A DNA stretch of 64,000 bases. Source: Bradyrhizobium sp. Rc3b (GTDB lineage: Bacteria > Pseudomonadota > Alphaproteobacteria > Rhizobiales > Xanthobacteraceae). The notes below the pieces were generated by a model, which was given only the letters and a program-made list of their open reading frames with translations, did not search any database and was not told the DNA's origin. The stretch is from assembly GCF_900114915.1 (NCBI RefSeq), contig NZ_FOUS01000013.1:62001-126000 (forward strand). The letters run 5' to 3'. The position numbers and the translations under genes were made by a program. Below, piece after piece: positions 6,762-14,462 of the stretch (position 1 is the stretch's first letter; each line of letters opens with the position of its first letter).

Positions 6762-8320
6762 GCTCCGATGATGAGACAGGTGACCTGCCGGCAGCCCTCG
6801 AAGATATCGTCTCGACAGGAGCGGCCGCCGATGCGGGTGACGGCGAGGATCGCCTGAAGGGACTGCCGCGCCTCCTGCGCTATGCCATGCTGAGCACCAA
6901 CGGAGCCCAGCATGTCGCGGAGCGACTGATCGCCGAGATCCATGAGCTGTGTCCGCACCTGCCGCAGAGCGCCGCCTGGGCCTTGGAGCGCACGTTTGAT
7001 ACCGGGGTGGAGCTCGCAGCCGAGCTCGATCAGCGTGCCGTCATGCAAGACGAACCGAACTTGCGGAGCCTGGCCGACTGCGTCCGGCTGCTGTCGCTGC
7101 CGGCGCCGCGCAATTCTCGTCACCTCGAGGAACACCAAAGGGTCGGCAAAGCGCTGGTTCACGCGTTTTTTGAGAGCCTTGGGCCTGTGGAGAAGGAGCT
7201 CGGCTGCGACATCGAGCAGTTCACCTTCGGCTGGGCAGCGCTGCCGGCTTGCACAGGGATGCTGTCCGCCAGCGTTTCGGCAACAGCGAACGCGGTCTAC
7301 ATCGGAAGCCGCATGGCCGAACGCCGATTTGCTGCTGCGAAGGCAAAGATCTGGCAGCAGTTCCAGGACGAGTACCGGCAGAAAGCCAAGAAGGAAGAGG
7401 AGCAGTCCGCCGCTGGTCAAGTGCCCGCGAGCGCCGAAGCGGACGTCATTCCCGCGCGCCACGTCATGGTCGCGCGCCTGTCTGAGCTCGAGATGAAGAG
7501 CTCCAAGCTCAAGGACATCCTGGCGCCCCTCAAGCACGCCATCAACACGTCCCTGCCGCTGGTCGAGGCGCCGCCGCTGCACAAGGTCCGCAGTGCGCTG
7601 GCATTCGAGTTTCCCTGGGCCATGAATGTGATCGACTTCGCGCTCGCCGATCTCGTCGGCCGTACGACGGTCTACCTGCGCCCCCTGCTGTTGGTCGGCC
7701 CGCCCGGCGTTGCCAAGAGCCGATTCGCCAGACGACTGGGCGAGACCCTCGGCGTCAGCATTTGGCGGGAGGATGCCGCGCGCGCCGACAGCGCGGTGTT
7801 CGGTGGCACGGACCGGCGGTGGAATTCGGCCGAACCCTGCCACGCATTTCTGGCGATCGCACAGGGCAGAATCGCTAACGCGCTCGTGCTGATCGACGAA
7901 TTGGAGAAGGCCGGCACGCGCTCCGACTATGGCCGCTTCTGGGACGCGTTGCTGGGCTTCCTCGAACCTGAGACCAGTGCCCGCTATCCCGATCCCGCAC
8001 TTCAGACAACTGTCGATGTCTCCCACGTCTCCTACCTCGCGACCGCTAACAGCCTCGATCCGCTGCCCTCGCCGATCCGCGACAGGTTTCGCGTGGTGAC
8101 GTTTCCGAGCCCCGGTCCCGACGACCTCGACGCCCTGCTGCCCGCCGTGCTGGTCGACCTCGCGCGGGAGCGCGGCCTAGATGCGGTTTGGGTCCCGCCG
8201 CTCGATGGCACCGAGCGCGCTGCGATTGCGCAGCATTGGAAGGGTGGCTCGTTGCGGCAGCTGCGCCGCATGGCCGATGCGATCCTGCGCGAGCGTGATC
8301 TGCGGGCGGCGAGAAATTGA
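6758..8320 (+). CDS. AAA+ ATPase (520 aa), Lon/ClpX-like nucleotide-binding core
   Basis: ATP-driven remodelling protein. Walker A GPPGVAKS is near residues 313-320, Walker B ALVLIDELEK near 375, sensor-1 Asn in LATANSL near 427, and a candidate Arg finger in SPIRDRFR near 441. The C-terminal GSLRQLRRMADAIL is the sensor-2 helix region. The first 270 residues are helical with a charged, Ala/Lys/Glu-rich coiled segment near 190-235 and resemble no domain I know. No protease Ser/Lys domain follows. ATG 6758 overlaps the TnsA-like stop by 4 bp. Pairing of a TnsA-like protein with an ATPase recalls TnsC in Tn7-like systems, but the core looks closer to Lon, so the relation is inference. Confidence 0.75.
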   Translation: MSSDDETGDLPAALEDIVSTGAAADAGDGEDRLKGLPRLLRYAMLSTNGAQHVAERLIAEIHELCPHLPQSAAWALERTFDTGVELAAELDQRAVMQDEPNLRSLADCVRLLSLPAPRNSRHLEEHQRVGKALVHAFFESLGPVEKELGCDIEQFTFGWAALPACTGMLSASVSATANAVYIGSRMAERRFAAAKAKIWQQFQDEYRQKAKKEEEQSAAGQVPASAEADVIPARHVMVARLSELEMKSSKLKDILAPLKHAINTSLPLVEAPPLHKVRSALAFEFPWAMNVIDFALADLVGRTTVYLRPLLLVGPPGVAKSRFARRLGETLGVSIWREDAARADSAVFGGTDRRWNSAEPCHAFLAIAQGRIANALVLIDELEKAGTRSDYGRFWDALLGFLEPETSARYPDPALQTTVDVSHVSYLATANSLDPLPSPIRDRFRVVTFPSPGPDDLDALLPAVLVDLARERGLDAVWVPPLDGTERAAIAQHWKGGSLRQLRRMADAILRERDLRAARN

Positions 8321-8322
8321 AC

Positions 8323-8487
8323 ATGGTGAGCCCTGTGCATAGCGGCCTCCTCAACGTGCCTGCAGAGTGCTCACCGCGGGCCCATCATATCACCTCCGAC
8401 GTCAGCGGTGGCCATCTGGAGCGCCCCGTCCAGCGTCGGCGAGCCCGCGCGATTCGGACAAATCGTTTATGCGAGGTCGCCTCATGA
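8323..8487 (+). CDS. Tiny coupled ORF (54 aa), unknown
   Basis: ATG 8323 begins 2 bp after the ATPase stop. The frame ends in TGA 8485-8487, which overlaps the ATG of the DUF433 gene (ATGA). The peptide is basic towards its end (QRRRARAIRTNRLCEVAS) and has no known motif. The ribosome site is weak. Tight packing on both sides is the only support: it could be a genuine small protein or a leader through which ribosomes reach the DUF433 start. Confidence 0.35.
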   Translation: MVSPVHSGLLNVPAECSPRAHHITSDVSGGHLERPVQRRRARAIRTNRLCEVAS

Positions 8488-8948
8488 GATTACTGGATGC
8501 CCAAGTATGCGATGGGGAGTTGCTCCTCGTCCTCCACGGAGATCGCGCCGAGATGTTCACAGCCAGGGCGATGCTCGCCGATATTCTCGGAACCAGGGTT
8601 CATCTCGTCACGGCGGGAATGCTGCGCCGGATCAGGGGCGGCCAGAGGAACGTGGGGGAATCCACCCTCGATTTCCTTGCCCGGATCGCTCTCGTCGAGG
8701 CCGTCGCTGGCAGCCTTTCGGCGGACGAGCTGGTCATCGTGCGGCACCCCGACGTGCTGAGCGGGTCCCCGGTGTTCCGGGGCACGCGCGTGCCGCCGGG
8801 GCCGGTTTTCGCCACGCTGGCCGACAGATTAGCCGGCGAGATTGTGTGCCTTGGCTATCCCCAACTCTCACCGGACGAGATCAAAATGGCCCTGCAGCAG
8901 GCCTGCCGTCTGCTCGAGCGCGATGCGCCATTGATGAGTCGGAGCTGA
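8484..8948 (+). CDS. DUF433 domain protein (154 aa)
   Basis: The C-terminal half (about 85-146) matches DUF433: VRHPDVLSGSPVFRGTRVPP, then LADRLAGEIVCLGYPQLSPD and a final helix MALQQACRLLE. DUF433 is a small winged-helix-like domain common in antitoxins and in genes of unknown role. The first 80 residues (VLHGDRAEMFTARAMLADIL...) are an unfamiliar N-terminal domain. ATG 8484 has GAGG 7 bp upstream; an in-frame ATG at 8469 lacks one. No toxin of the usual PIN type lies next to it, so it may instead regulate the operon or act on a component of it. Confidence 0.65.
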   Translation: MRLLDAQVCDGELLLVLHGDRAEMFTARAMLADILGTRVHLVTAGMLRRIRGGQRNVGESTLDFLARIALVEAVAGSLSADELVIVRHPDVLSGSPVFRGTRVPPGPVFATLADRLAGEIVCLGYPQLSPDEIKMALQQACRLLERDAPLMSRS

Positions 8949-9412
8949 AAAGATCGTTTGTCCCCATAGAGCGACCAGACCTAACTGCACGTGGGGCCAG
9001 AATGGCACGTTAAGGCGTTCGGCTCGGAGAGGGAGAGCTTGCAGGTACAGATCGACCTTTCGGATAAAACGACCTCGCGGCTGCATCGGGTCTCCTCCAC
9101 GGACAAACAGCTCACGGCCGCCGGGTTCGAGCGCCTTCGCAGCCAGCCAGGCTCCGCGATCAGATCGCTTGCTGCAAAATCGGCGGGACAAGCGTCGAAA
9201 GCGCCGTACCGCTCCGCGGATCACCGCAAATCCTCTCTCGGATGAGAGCGGACAGCCGCTAGGATCATCGATATATCCGCCTCTTAGGGATCGTGCGCGA
9301 TCGCAAGCCTTTGAACTCGCGACCGGCGGCAGCAGCGACGCAATCGCCGGCCGGCGCTTCGCCGACCCGAGCGCAGGTCGATAGCGCCGAGATGGAAGCT
9401 CAGCCCTGCGCC
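8949..9412. other. Non-coding stretch after the cargo operon
   Basis: Reading frames exist on both strands but have random-looking composition (many Arg/Ser), no ribosome sites and no recognisable families. No terminator hairpin was identified directly after the DUF433 gene. Confidence 0.4.
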
Positions 9413-9428
9413 TCATTCACGTGAAATC
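9413..9428. promoter_or_regulatory. parS-like palindrome (ATTCACGTGAAAT core)
   Basis: The core TTCACGTGAA is a perfect palindrome. The 16-bp window matches the ParB site TGTTTCACGTGAAACA at 12 of 16 positions. It is effectively two facing copies of the half-site that forms the 21-bp array near the left end of the segment, and it lies about 100 bp inside the right repeat cluster. It could be a binding site for the same protein; a chance match is possible. Confidence 0.35.
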
Positions 9429-9518
9429 AGGATTTCGAGTAATTTTCTTGCGCATTTGATGACCTAATTCCTGCCTCGCAAGTGTCTGAGTGAACTCGCG
9501 AAAATCCGATCGCACCCT

Positions 9519-9548
9519 CATAACGCCGGCATAATGCCCGCGCGATAG
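9519..9548. repeat. Right-hand GCATAAT repeat cluster (attR-like)
   Basis: CATAACGCCGGCATAAT (9519-9535) differs from 1284-1300 at one base. GGCATAATGCCCGC (9529-9542) is identical to 1271-1284. GCGCGATA (9540-9547) matches 1316-1323. Relative to the left cluster, 11 bp containing the spacer and the start of the second arm (AGTTGTATTAT) are missing. Confidence 0.55.
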
Positions 9549-9967
9549 AAATTCTTCAGACTAATAAAATTGCTCGCTGATTTATTGAGGCTCTAAGGTC
9601 GATTTCTCGTCATCAAACACCAGCTTCTGTTCGCCCTAAGAATCCGGCGGGCTCGGGATGCCATTACTCGACAAGGAGCACTTACCTAAACATCGGCGCG
9701 CTCGCAGATGGCAGAGGCACAGGCCGGGTTGACATCGGCCGTGAAGCGTGTTCGTGGCGCAGGCCCGGTGCGACTTCGCCAGAAGCTGCCAGCCGAACTG
9801 CGAGATCCGGCAGCTGCCAAACCAGTACAGATTGCTGAAAGCAATAAGACTGAGCATTGCGGGAAGGCTGGGCCGCACTCGAATCTCTCCAACTAGGTAG
9901 TGCGATGAGATTGTGATCGCGTTCTCGCCCGCAATGTCGCAGTGCACCTGGTCTTTTTCATCCAAGG
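9549..9967. other. Gap before decayed gene
   Basis: About 420 bp holding short frames on both strands, none with family resemblance or a good start. The stretch is somewhat AT-richer near 9550-9620. Confidence 0.35.
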
Positions 9968-10598
9968 ATGAATACAAACGAGTCTTGCCTTCAACGTGTT
10001 TCGGGGGATGTCATGACGGCGCATGCGGAGGCCAATCTGGCCGATGAGCTCACCGCGCATGCGGTTGCGAGCATTGAGGCGGCGGATCATTTCGCCCTTC
10101 CGTTCCCGCATATCGTGTTCCGCGACTTCTTCCCGGCCGATTCCTACCAGTACCGGGTGCGGCACGCCCCCGACCGAGGGGTACGATCCGATCACAGGCA
10201 CGGGAACGCGCACGGCTCTGCCCCTCTATGGCGATAATGTCCGAAAAATCGAGCAGCCGCTCCGGCACGGATCGGCCGCGCTTTCGACCATGCTGACCTC
10301 AAAGGCGGTCGAAGATGCGATCCGGAACAAGCTGCGTGACGGGCTGGAAATTCGTGCCGGCGGCAACAAGCTCGCCGGCCCCGACGACGTGAGGCTGGTC
10401 GCCAAGCCGGTGGTCTACCGGATACCGACGGCTATCCGATCAAGCCGCATCCGGACAAGCGCAAGAAAGTGGTGACGATGCAGATACGCGTTCGTGGTGC
10501 TGAAGGCCTATTACTCGCTGACAAAGATGAGCTGGCACCCGCAGATCCACACCACTCAGCCCCGTATCACCATCGAGAGCGAGGACGTGGGCTCCTGA
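9968..10598 (+). pseudogene. Decayed 2-oxoglutarate/Fe(II) oxygenase-like gene fused to a foreign tail
   Basis: The coding signal passes through three frames. Frame one gives the start and ADHFALPFPHIVFRDFFPAD, a typical opening of small 2OG-Fe(II) oxygenases of polysaccharide loci. A shift near 10170-10190 continues with YDPITGTGTRTALPLYGDN and a helix ending in AKPVVYR. A second shift near 10420 continues DTDGYPIKPHPDKRKKVVTM, the region of the family's metal-binding His. After 10480 another shift leads to YAFVVLKAYYSLTKMSWHPQ up to TGA 10598, which does not look like the same family. No intact product is possible. Confidence 0.6.
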
Positions 10599-10827
10599 TC
10601 TTCGGCGTGATCCGGTTTGCAGCGCGGCGTCCTTTGATGGCCGCGCTACGCATCGGGTCTAATTGCCGGATCATAGATTCTTACAGGTGTTTTGCCCGAC
10701 GCGTAAATTATTTCGCTAAATCCGCAGCGCGCGAAGTCGTGCCCGTCGGTCCTTTGCATGGTATTGTTCTCCAAAAATTGATCGGGAGCCGCCCGCCGAT
10801 GGCGACGGGCGGTCGTGGCCGCATCGC

Positions 10828-11256
10828 TCAGCCCGCGTTGGCCTTCAACCGGGCGGCTTCGATGCCGGCCACCGCGCAGGCCTCGTCATTATCGGACGTA
10901 TCGCCGGACACGCCGACGGCGCCGAGCAGCGTTGCACCATCCATGATCAGGACGCCGCCGGGCACGGGCACCAGCGCGCCCTTGGCGATGGTGTTCACGG
11001 CGTCGATGAAAAAGGCCTGCTCCTGGGCGCGCTGGAACAGCGCCCGCGAGCCCATGCCCATGGCGAGTGCGCCATAGGCCTTGCCATGCGCGATCTCGCC
11101 GCGCATGAGGCTGGTGCCGTCCTGCGCCGCGGCGAGCTTGAGCACGCCGCGCGCGTCGAGGATGGTGACGACCAGCGGCTTCAGCTTGAGTTCGCTGGCC
11201 TTCGCGAAGACGGCGTCGAGGATCTTGCGGGCGGTGTCGAGGGTGAGGTCAGCCAT
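10828..11256 (-). CDS. GlcG/HbpS-like (DUF336) protein, 142 aa
   Basis: The whole length matches the GlcG/HbpS family: an N-terminal helix (LTLDTARKILDAVFAKA), the strand LVVTILDARGVLKL, ISS-like turn residues replaced by QDGTSLMR, IAHGKAYGALAMGMGS, and the Gly-rich VPVPGGVLIMDGATLLGAVG VSGDTSDNDEAC end. Members bind haem, cobalamin or other cofactors and are often next to glycolate or other hydroxyacid oxidases, as here. The start ATG (11254-11256) overlaps the stop of the upstream dehydrogenase by 8 bp, so the two are one transcription unit. Confidence 0.85.
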   Translation of the reverse strand: MADLTLDTARKILDAVFAKASELKLKPLVVTILDARGVLKLAAAQDGTSLMRGEIAHGKAYGALAMGMGSRALFQRAQEQAFFIDAVNTIAKGALVPVPGGVLIMDGATLLGAVGVSGDTSDNDEACAVAGIEAARLKANAG

Positions 11257-14200
11257 GGCTGGTTTCCTTTGCAGCAGTTGAGGTGGAATTGGTCTCAGTA
11301 CGATCGAGGCTCATCGCCAGCACGCGCGCGACGTGAAGCGCCTCGCGCTGGGCGCCGTCGTGGATCTGGTGGCGGCAGGAGGTGCCGTCGGCAACGACCA
11401 GCGTCGTCGGGTCTGCGCGCCGCACGGCGGGCAGCAGCGACAGCTCGGCCATCTCGATCGAGGCATCATAGGTGTCGGCGCCATAGCCGAACGCGCCGGC
11501 CATGCCGCAGCAGCTCGATTCGATGGTCTCGACCGCAAGGCCCGGGACGAGGCGCAGCACCTGCTCGACCGGCTTGAAGGCGCCGAAGGATTTTTGATGG
11601 CAATGGCCGTGCACGACGGCCTTCTCAGCGACGGTGCCGAGGGGCAATTGCAGCCGGCCAGCCTCGGCCTCGCGCACCAGAAATTCCTCGAAGGTCAGCG
11701 CGTGCGCGCCGACCGCCTTGGCGTCGTTGTCCTTGCGCAGCGAGGCGAGCTCGTCGCGCAGCGTCAACAGGCAGCTCGGCTCGAGGCCGACGATCGGCAC
11801 GCCGCGCGCGGCAAAGGGCGCAAAGGCAGCGACCAGCCGATCGAGCTCGACCCTGGCTTCATCGACGAGGCCGGCGGAGAGGAAGGTGCGGCCGCAGCAC
11901 AGCGGGCGGCTGCCGCTCAGCGCCTTCGGCAGATGCACGCGATAACCGCCGGCCGTGAGCACGCGCAAGGCGGCATCGAGGTTCTCGCGCTCATAGATGC
12001 GATTGAAGGTGTCGGCGAACAGCACGACCTCACGGCCATCAACGGGCCCGACCACGTCAGCCGCTGGCGCAAAAACGTCGCTGCGGAAGGCGGGCAGGGC
12101 GCGGCGCGCGCTGATGCCGGCAAAGCGTTCGAACAGCTTTCGGAGCAGCGGGCTGCGGTTGCGCAAATTGGCCAGCGGCGCCAGTCGCGATGCAAAGCCG
12201 GCATAGCGCGGGAGATAACCGACCAGGCGGTCGCGCAATCTCAGGCCGTGCGAGGCGGCACGCGCGGCCAGCACCTCGATCTTCATCTTGGCCATGTCGA
12301 CGCCGGTCGGGCATTCGTGGCGGCAGGCCTTGCAGGAGACGCAGAGTTTCAGCGTATCCATCATCTCGTCGGAAGACAGCGCGCCGGGGCCGAGCTGGCC
12401 GGAGATCGCGAGCCGCAGCGTGTTGGCACGCCCGCGCGTGACATCCTTCTCGTTGCGCGTGGCGCGGTAGGACGGGCACATCACGCCGCCCTCGAGCTTT
12501 CGGCAGGCGCCGTTGTTGTTGCACATCTCGACCGCGCCCTGGAAGCCGCCGCCCGCGCCGGGATAAGCCGACCAGTCGAGCTTCGTCTTCAGCTCGCCGA
12601 CGCGATAGTCGGGCTTGAAGCGGAACAGCGAGCGGTCGTCCATCTTCGGTGCGTCGACGATCTTGCCTGGATTGAGCGTGCCATCGGCATCGAAGCGCTG
12701 CTTCACCTCGCGGAAGTCGGCAACGAGGCGTTCGCCGAACATCGTCTCGTGAAACTCGGAGCGCACCAAGCCGTCGCCATGCTCGCCGGAATGCGAGCCC
12801 TTGTACTCGCGCACCAGCGCGAAGGCCTCTTCGGCGATGGCGCGCATCGCCTTGACGTCCTTCTCCAGCTTCAAATTCAGCACCGGGCGCACGTGCAGGC
12901 AGCCCTCGGAGGCGTGCGCATACATCGTGCCGCTGGTGCCGTGCTTCGCAAACACCTCGTTCAGTCGTGCGGTGTAGTCGGCGAGGTGCGGCAGCGGCAC
13001 CGCGCAATCCTCGACGAAAGAGACCGGCTTGCCCTCCTGCTTCATCGACATCATGACGTTGAGGCCGGCGGCGCGGAAATCGGCGATGCCGCTCTGCAAT
13101 CCAGGCTCGGTGATTTCGACCACGCCGCCCCATTTGCGTTTGTCGTTGGTCCAGCCGAAGCCGAGATCGCCCATGAGCTCACCGAGCTGTTTCAGGCGCA
13201 CAAGATTATCGGCCTGGTCCTCCTCGGCGAACTCGACCACCAGCACGGCGTCCGGATCGCCCTTGATCGCGGTGGAGATAATGGGGCGGAACATCGCGAT
13301 CTCGCGGCCGAGCGCGAGCATGGTGCGGTCGACCAGCTCGACCGCGATCGGCTTCAGCTTGACGAGATGCTGGGCCGCATCCATCGCCTCGTAGAAGCTG
13401 CCGAAATGGCAGACGCCCAGCGCCTTGTTGCGGATCACGGGCCACAGCTTCAGCTCGACTTTGGTGGTGAAGGCCAACGTGCCCTCGGAGCCGACCAGGA
13501 GGTGCGCCATGTTGTTGCGCGCATTGCGCGGCACCAGCGCATCGAGATTGTAGCCGCCGACGCGGCGCTGCACTTTGGGAAAGCGCGCGGCGATCTCATC
13601 GGCCTCGCGCGTGCCGAGATCGAGCATGTCGCGGAATAGGGCGCGTGCGCTGTTGCCGGCGTCGAGATCGGAGAGATCGCGCGAGACCTCGCCGTAACGG
13701 CTCAGCGTGCCGTCGGCGAGGGCGGCCTCCATCGACAGTGTGTTGTCGCGCATGGTGCCGTAGCGCAAGCTGCGTCCGCCGCAGGAATTGTTGCCGGCCA
13801 TGCCGCCGATGGTGGCGCGCGAGGCCGTGGAGACGTCGACCGGGAACCACAGGCCATGTTTTTTGAGCTGGCGGTTGAGATCGTCGAGCACGATGCCGGG
13901 CTCGACCACGCAGGTGCGGCCTTCGACGTCGAGCGAGAGGATGCGGTTCAGGTGTTTCGATAGATCGACCACGATCCCGTCATTGACGGTCTGGCCGCAT
14001 TGCGAGGTGCCGCCGCCGCGCGGGGTGACCTTGCGGCCCTCGTCGCGGGCGATCGCCAGCGCCAGCAAGGCCTCGTCCATGGTCTTGGGTACGACCACGC
14101 CGGCCGGCACGATCTGGTAGAACGAGGCGTCGGTGGCGTAGCGGCCACGGCTGAAGCGGTCGAACAGGACATCGCCGGTGATTTCCCGGGCCAGGCGTGC

Positions 14201-14257
14201 CGCCAGGCCGCCCTTTTGAGCCGATTCCAGTGATTTTCCAGCCACTTCCGCCGCCAT
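11249..14257 (-). CDS. Fused FAD-linked oxidase / Fe-S dehydrogenase (GlcD-GlcF type), 1002 aa
   Basis: Probably oxidises a 2-hydroxyacid (glycolate, D-lactate or D-2-hydroxyglutarate) at the membrane side. The N-terminal about 500 residues form the FAD PCMH fold and FAD-oxidase C domain (VTPRGGGTSQCGQTVNDGIV; IGGMAGNNSCGGRSLRYGT; LLVGSEGTLAFTTK; HASEGCLHVRP; SGEHGDG). The second half has a ferredoxin segment with Cys clusters (CVSCKACRHECPTG) and a CCG-type domain (LCCGRTFLSAGL; ESSCCGMAGAFGY; GHCHQKS). This order matches the YdiJ-like single-chain family. Start ATG 14257 (MAAEVAGKSL) is preferred; upstream frame extension is arginine-rich non-homologous sequence reaching the divergent promoter. 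The gene is followed by the GlcG-like gene. Confidence 0.85.
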   Translation of the reverse strand: MAAEVAGKSLESAQKGGLAARLAREITGDVLFDRFSRGRYATDASFYQIVPAGVVVPKTMDEALLALAIARDEGRKVTPRGGGTSQCGQTVNDGIVVDLSKHLNRILSLDVEGRTCVVEPGIVLDDLNRQLKKHGLWFPVDVSTASRATIGGMAGNNSCGGRSLRYGTMRDNTLSMEAALADGTLSRYGEVSRDLSDLDAGNSARALFRDMLDLGTREADEIAARFPKVQRRVGGYNLDALVPRNARNNMAHLLVGSEGTLAFTTKVELKLWPVIRNKALGVCHFGSFYEAMDAAQHLVKLKPIAVELVDRTMLALGREIAMFRPIISTAIKGDPDAVLVVEFAEEDQADNLVRLKQLGELMGDLGFGWTNDKRKWGGVVEITEPGLQSGIADFRAAGLNVMMSMKQEGKPVSFVEDCAVPLPHLADYTARLNEVFAKHGTSGTMYAHASEGCLHVRPVLNLKLEKDVKAMRAIAEEAFALVREYKGSHSGEHGDGLVRSEFHETMFGERLVADFREVKQRFDADGTLNPGKIVDAPKMDDRSLFRFKPDYRVGELKTKLDWSAYPGAGGGFQGAVEMCNNNGACRKLEGGVMCPSYRATRNEKDVTRGRANTLRLAISGQLGPGALSSDEMMDTLKLCVSCKACRHECPTGVDMAKMKIEVLAARAASHGLRLRDRLVGYLPRYAGFASRLAPLANLRNRSPLLRKLFERFAGISARRALPAFRSDVFAPAADVVGPVDGREVVLFADTFNRIYERENLDAALRVLTAGGYRVHLPKALSGSRPLCCGRTFLSAGLVDEARVELDRLVAAFAPFAARGVPIVGLEPSCLLTLRDELASLRKDNDAKAVGAHALTFEEFLVREAEAGRLQLPLGTVAEKAVVHGHCHQKSFGAFKPVEQVLRLVPGLAVETIESSCCGMAGAFGYGADTYDASIEMAELSLLPAVRRADPTTLVVADGTSCRHQIHDGAQREALHVARVLAMSLDRTETNSTSTAAKETSHG

Positions 14258-14462
14258 GGTCCGCTTTCGCCTGTTCGCCGGCACCGTCTTGCCTCCCGTC
14301 ACGGCCCTTGGCAAGCGAGCCTTGCTTCTTGGGCATTGACGGACCTCGCCGGGCGAGGGACAAGCCCGGCGAATAGTGATATGCGAGCGGCTCGCGGGAG
14401 CCCCGAATTCGGGCCCCCGACGCTCACGTCGAGACAAGCCTCAAAGACCGGGAAGGACGCCG

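Larger units (their letters stand above)
1284..9548. mobile_element. Putative integrative element of about 8.3 kb
   Basis: The bounds are the two related repeat clusters at 1284-1323 and 9519-9548. Inside are a tyrosine recombinase next to the left end, a periodic array that could hold recombinase or accessory-protein arm sites, and an accessory operon of rare genes. Beyond the right end is a broken chromosomal gene. The right cluster lacks 11 bp (the second arm and spacer of the left inverted repeat). No intact tRNA target or perfect direct repeat is seen, so the boundaries are a hypothesis. Alternatively, the repeats may be a dispersed family unrelated to integration. Confidence 0.35.

Noticed and set aside
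6530-8026. 498-aa ORF antisense to the AAA+ gene
   Set aside because: Shadow ORF caused by high GC; the plus strand carries Walker A/B motifs and coupled starts.
11333-13639. 768-aa ORF antisense to the FAD/Fe-S dehydrogenase
   Set aside because: Shadow frame with biased, domain-free composition; the minus strand has unmistakable catalytic motifs.
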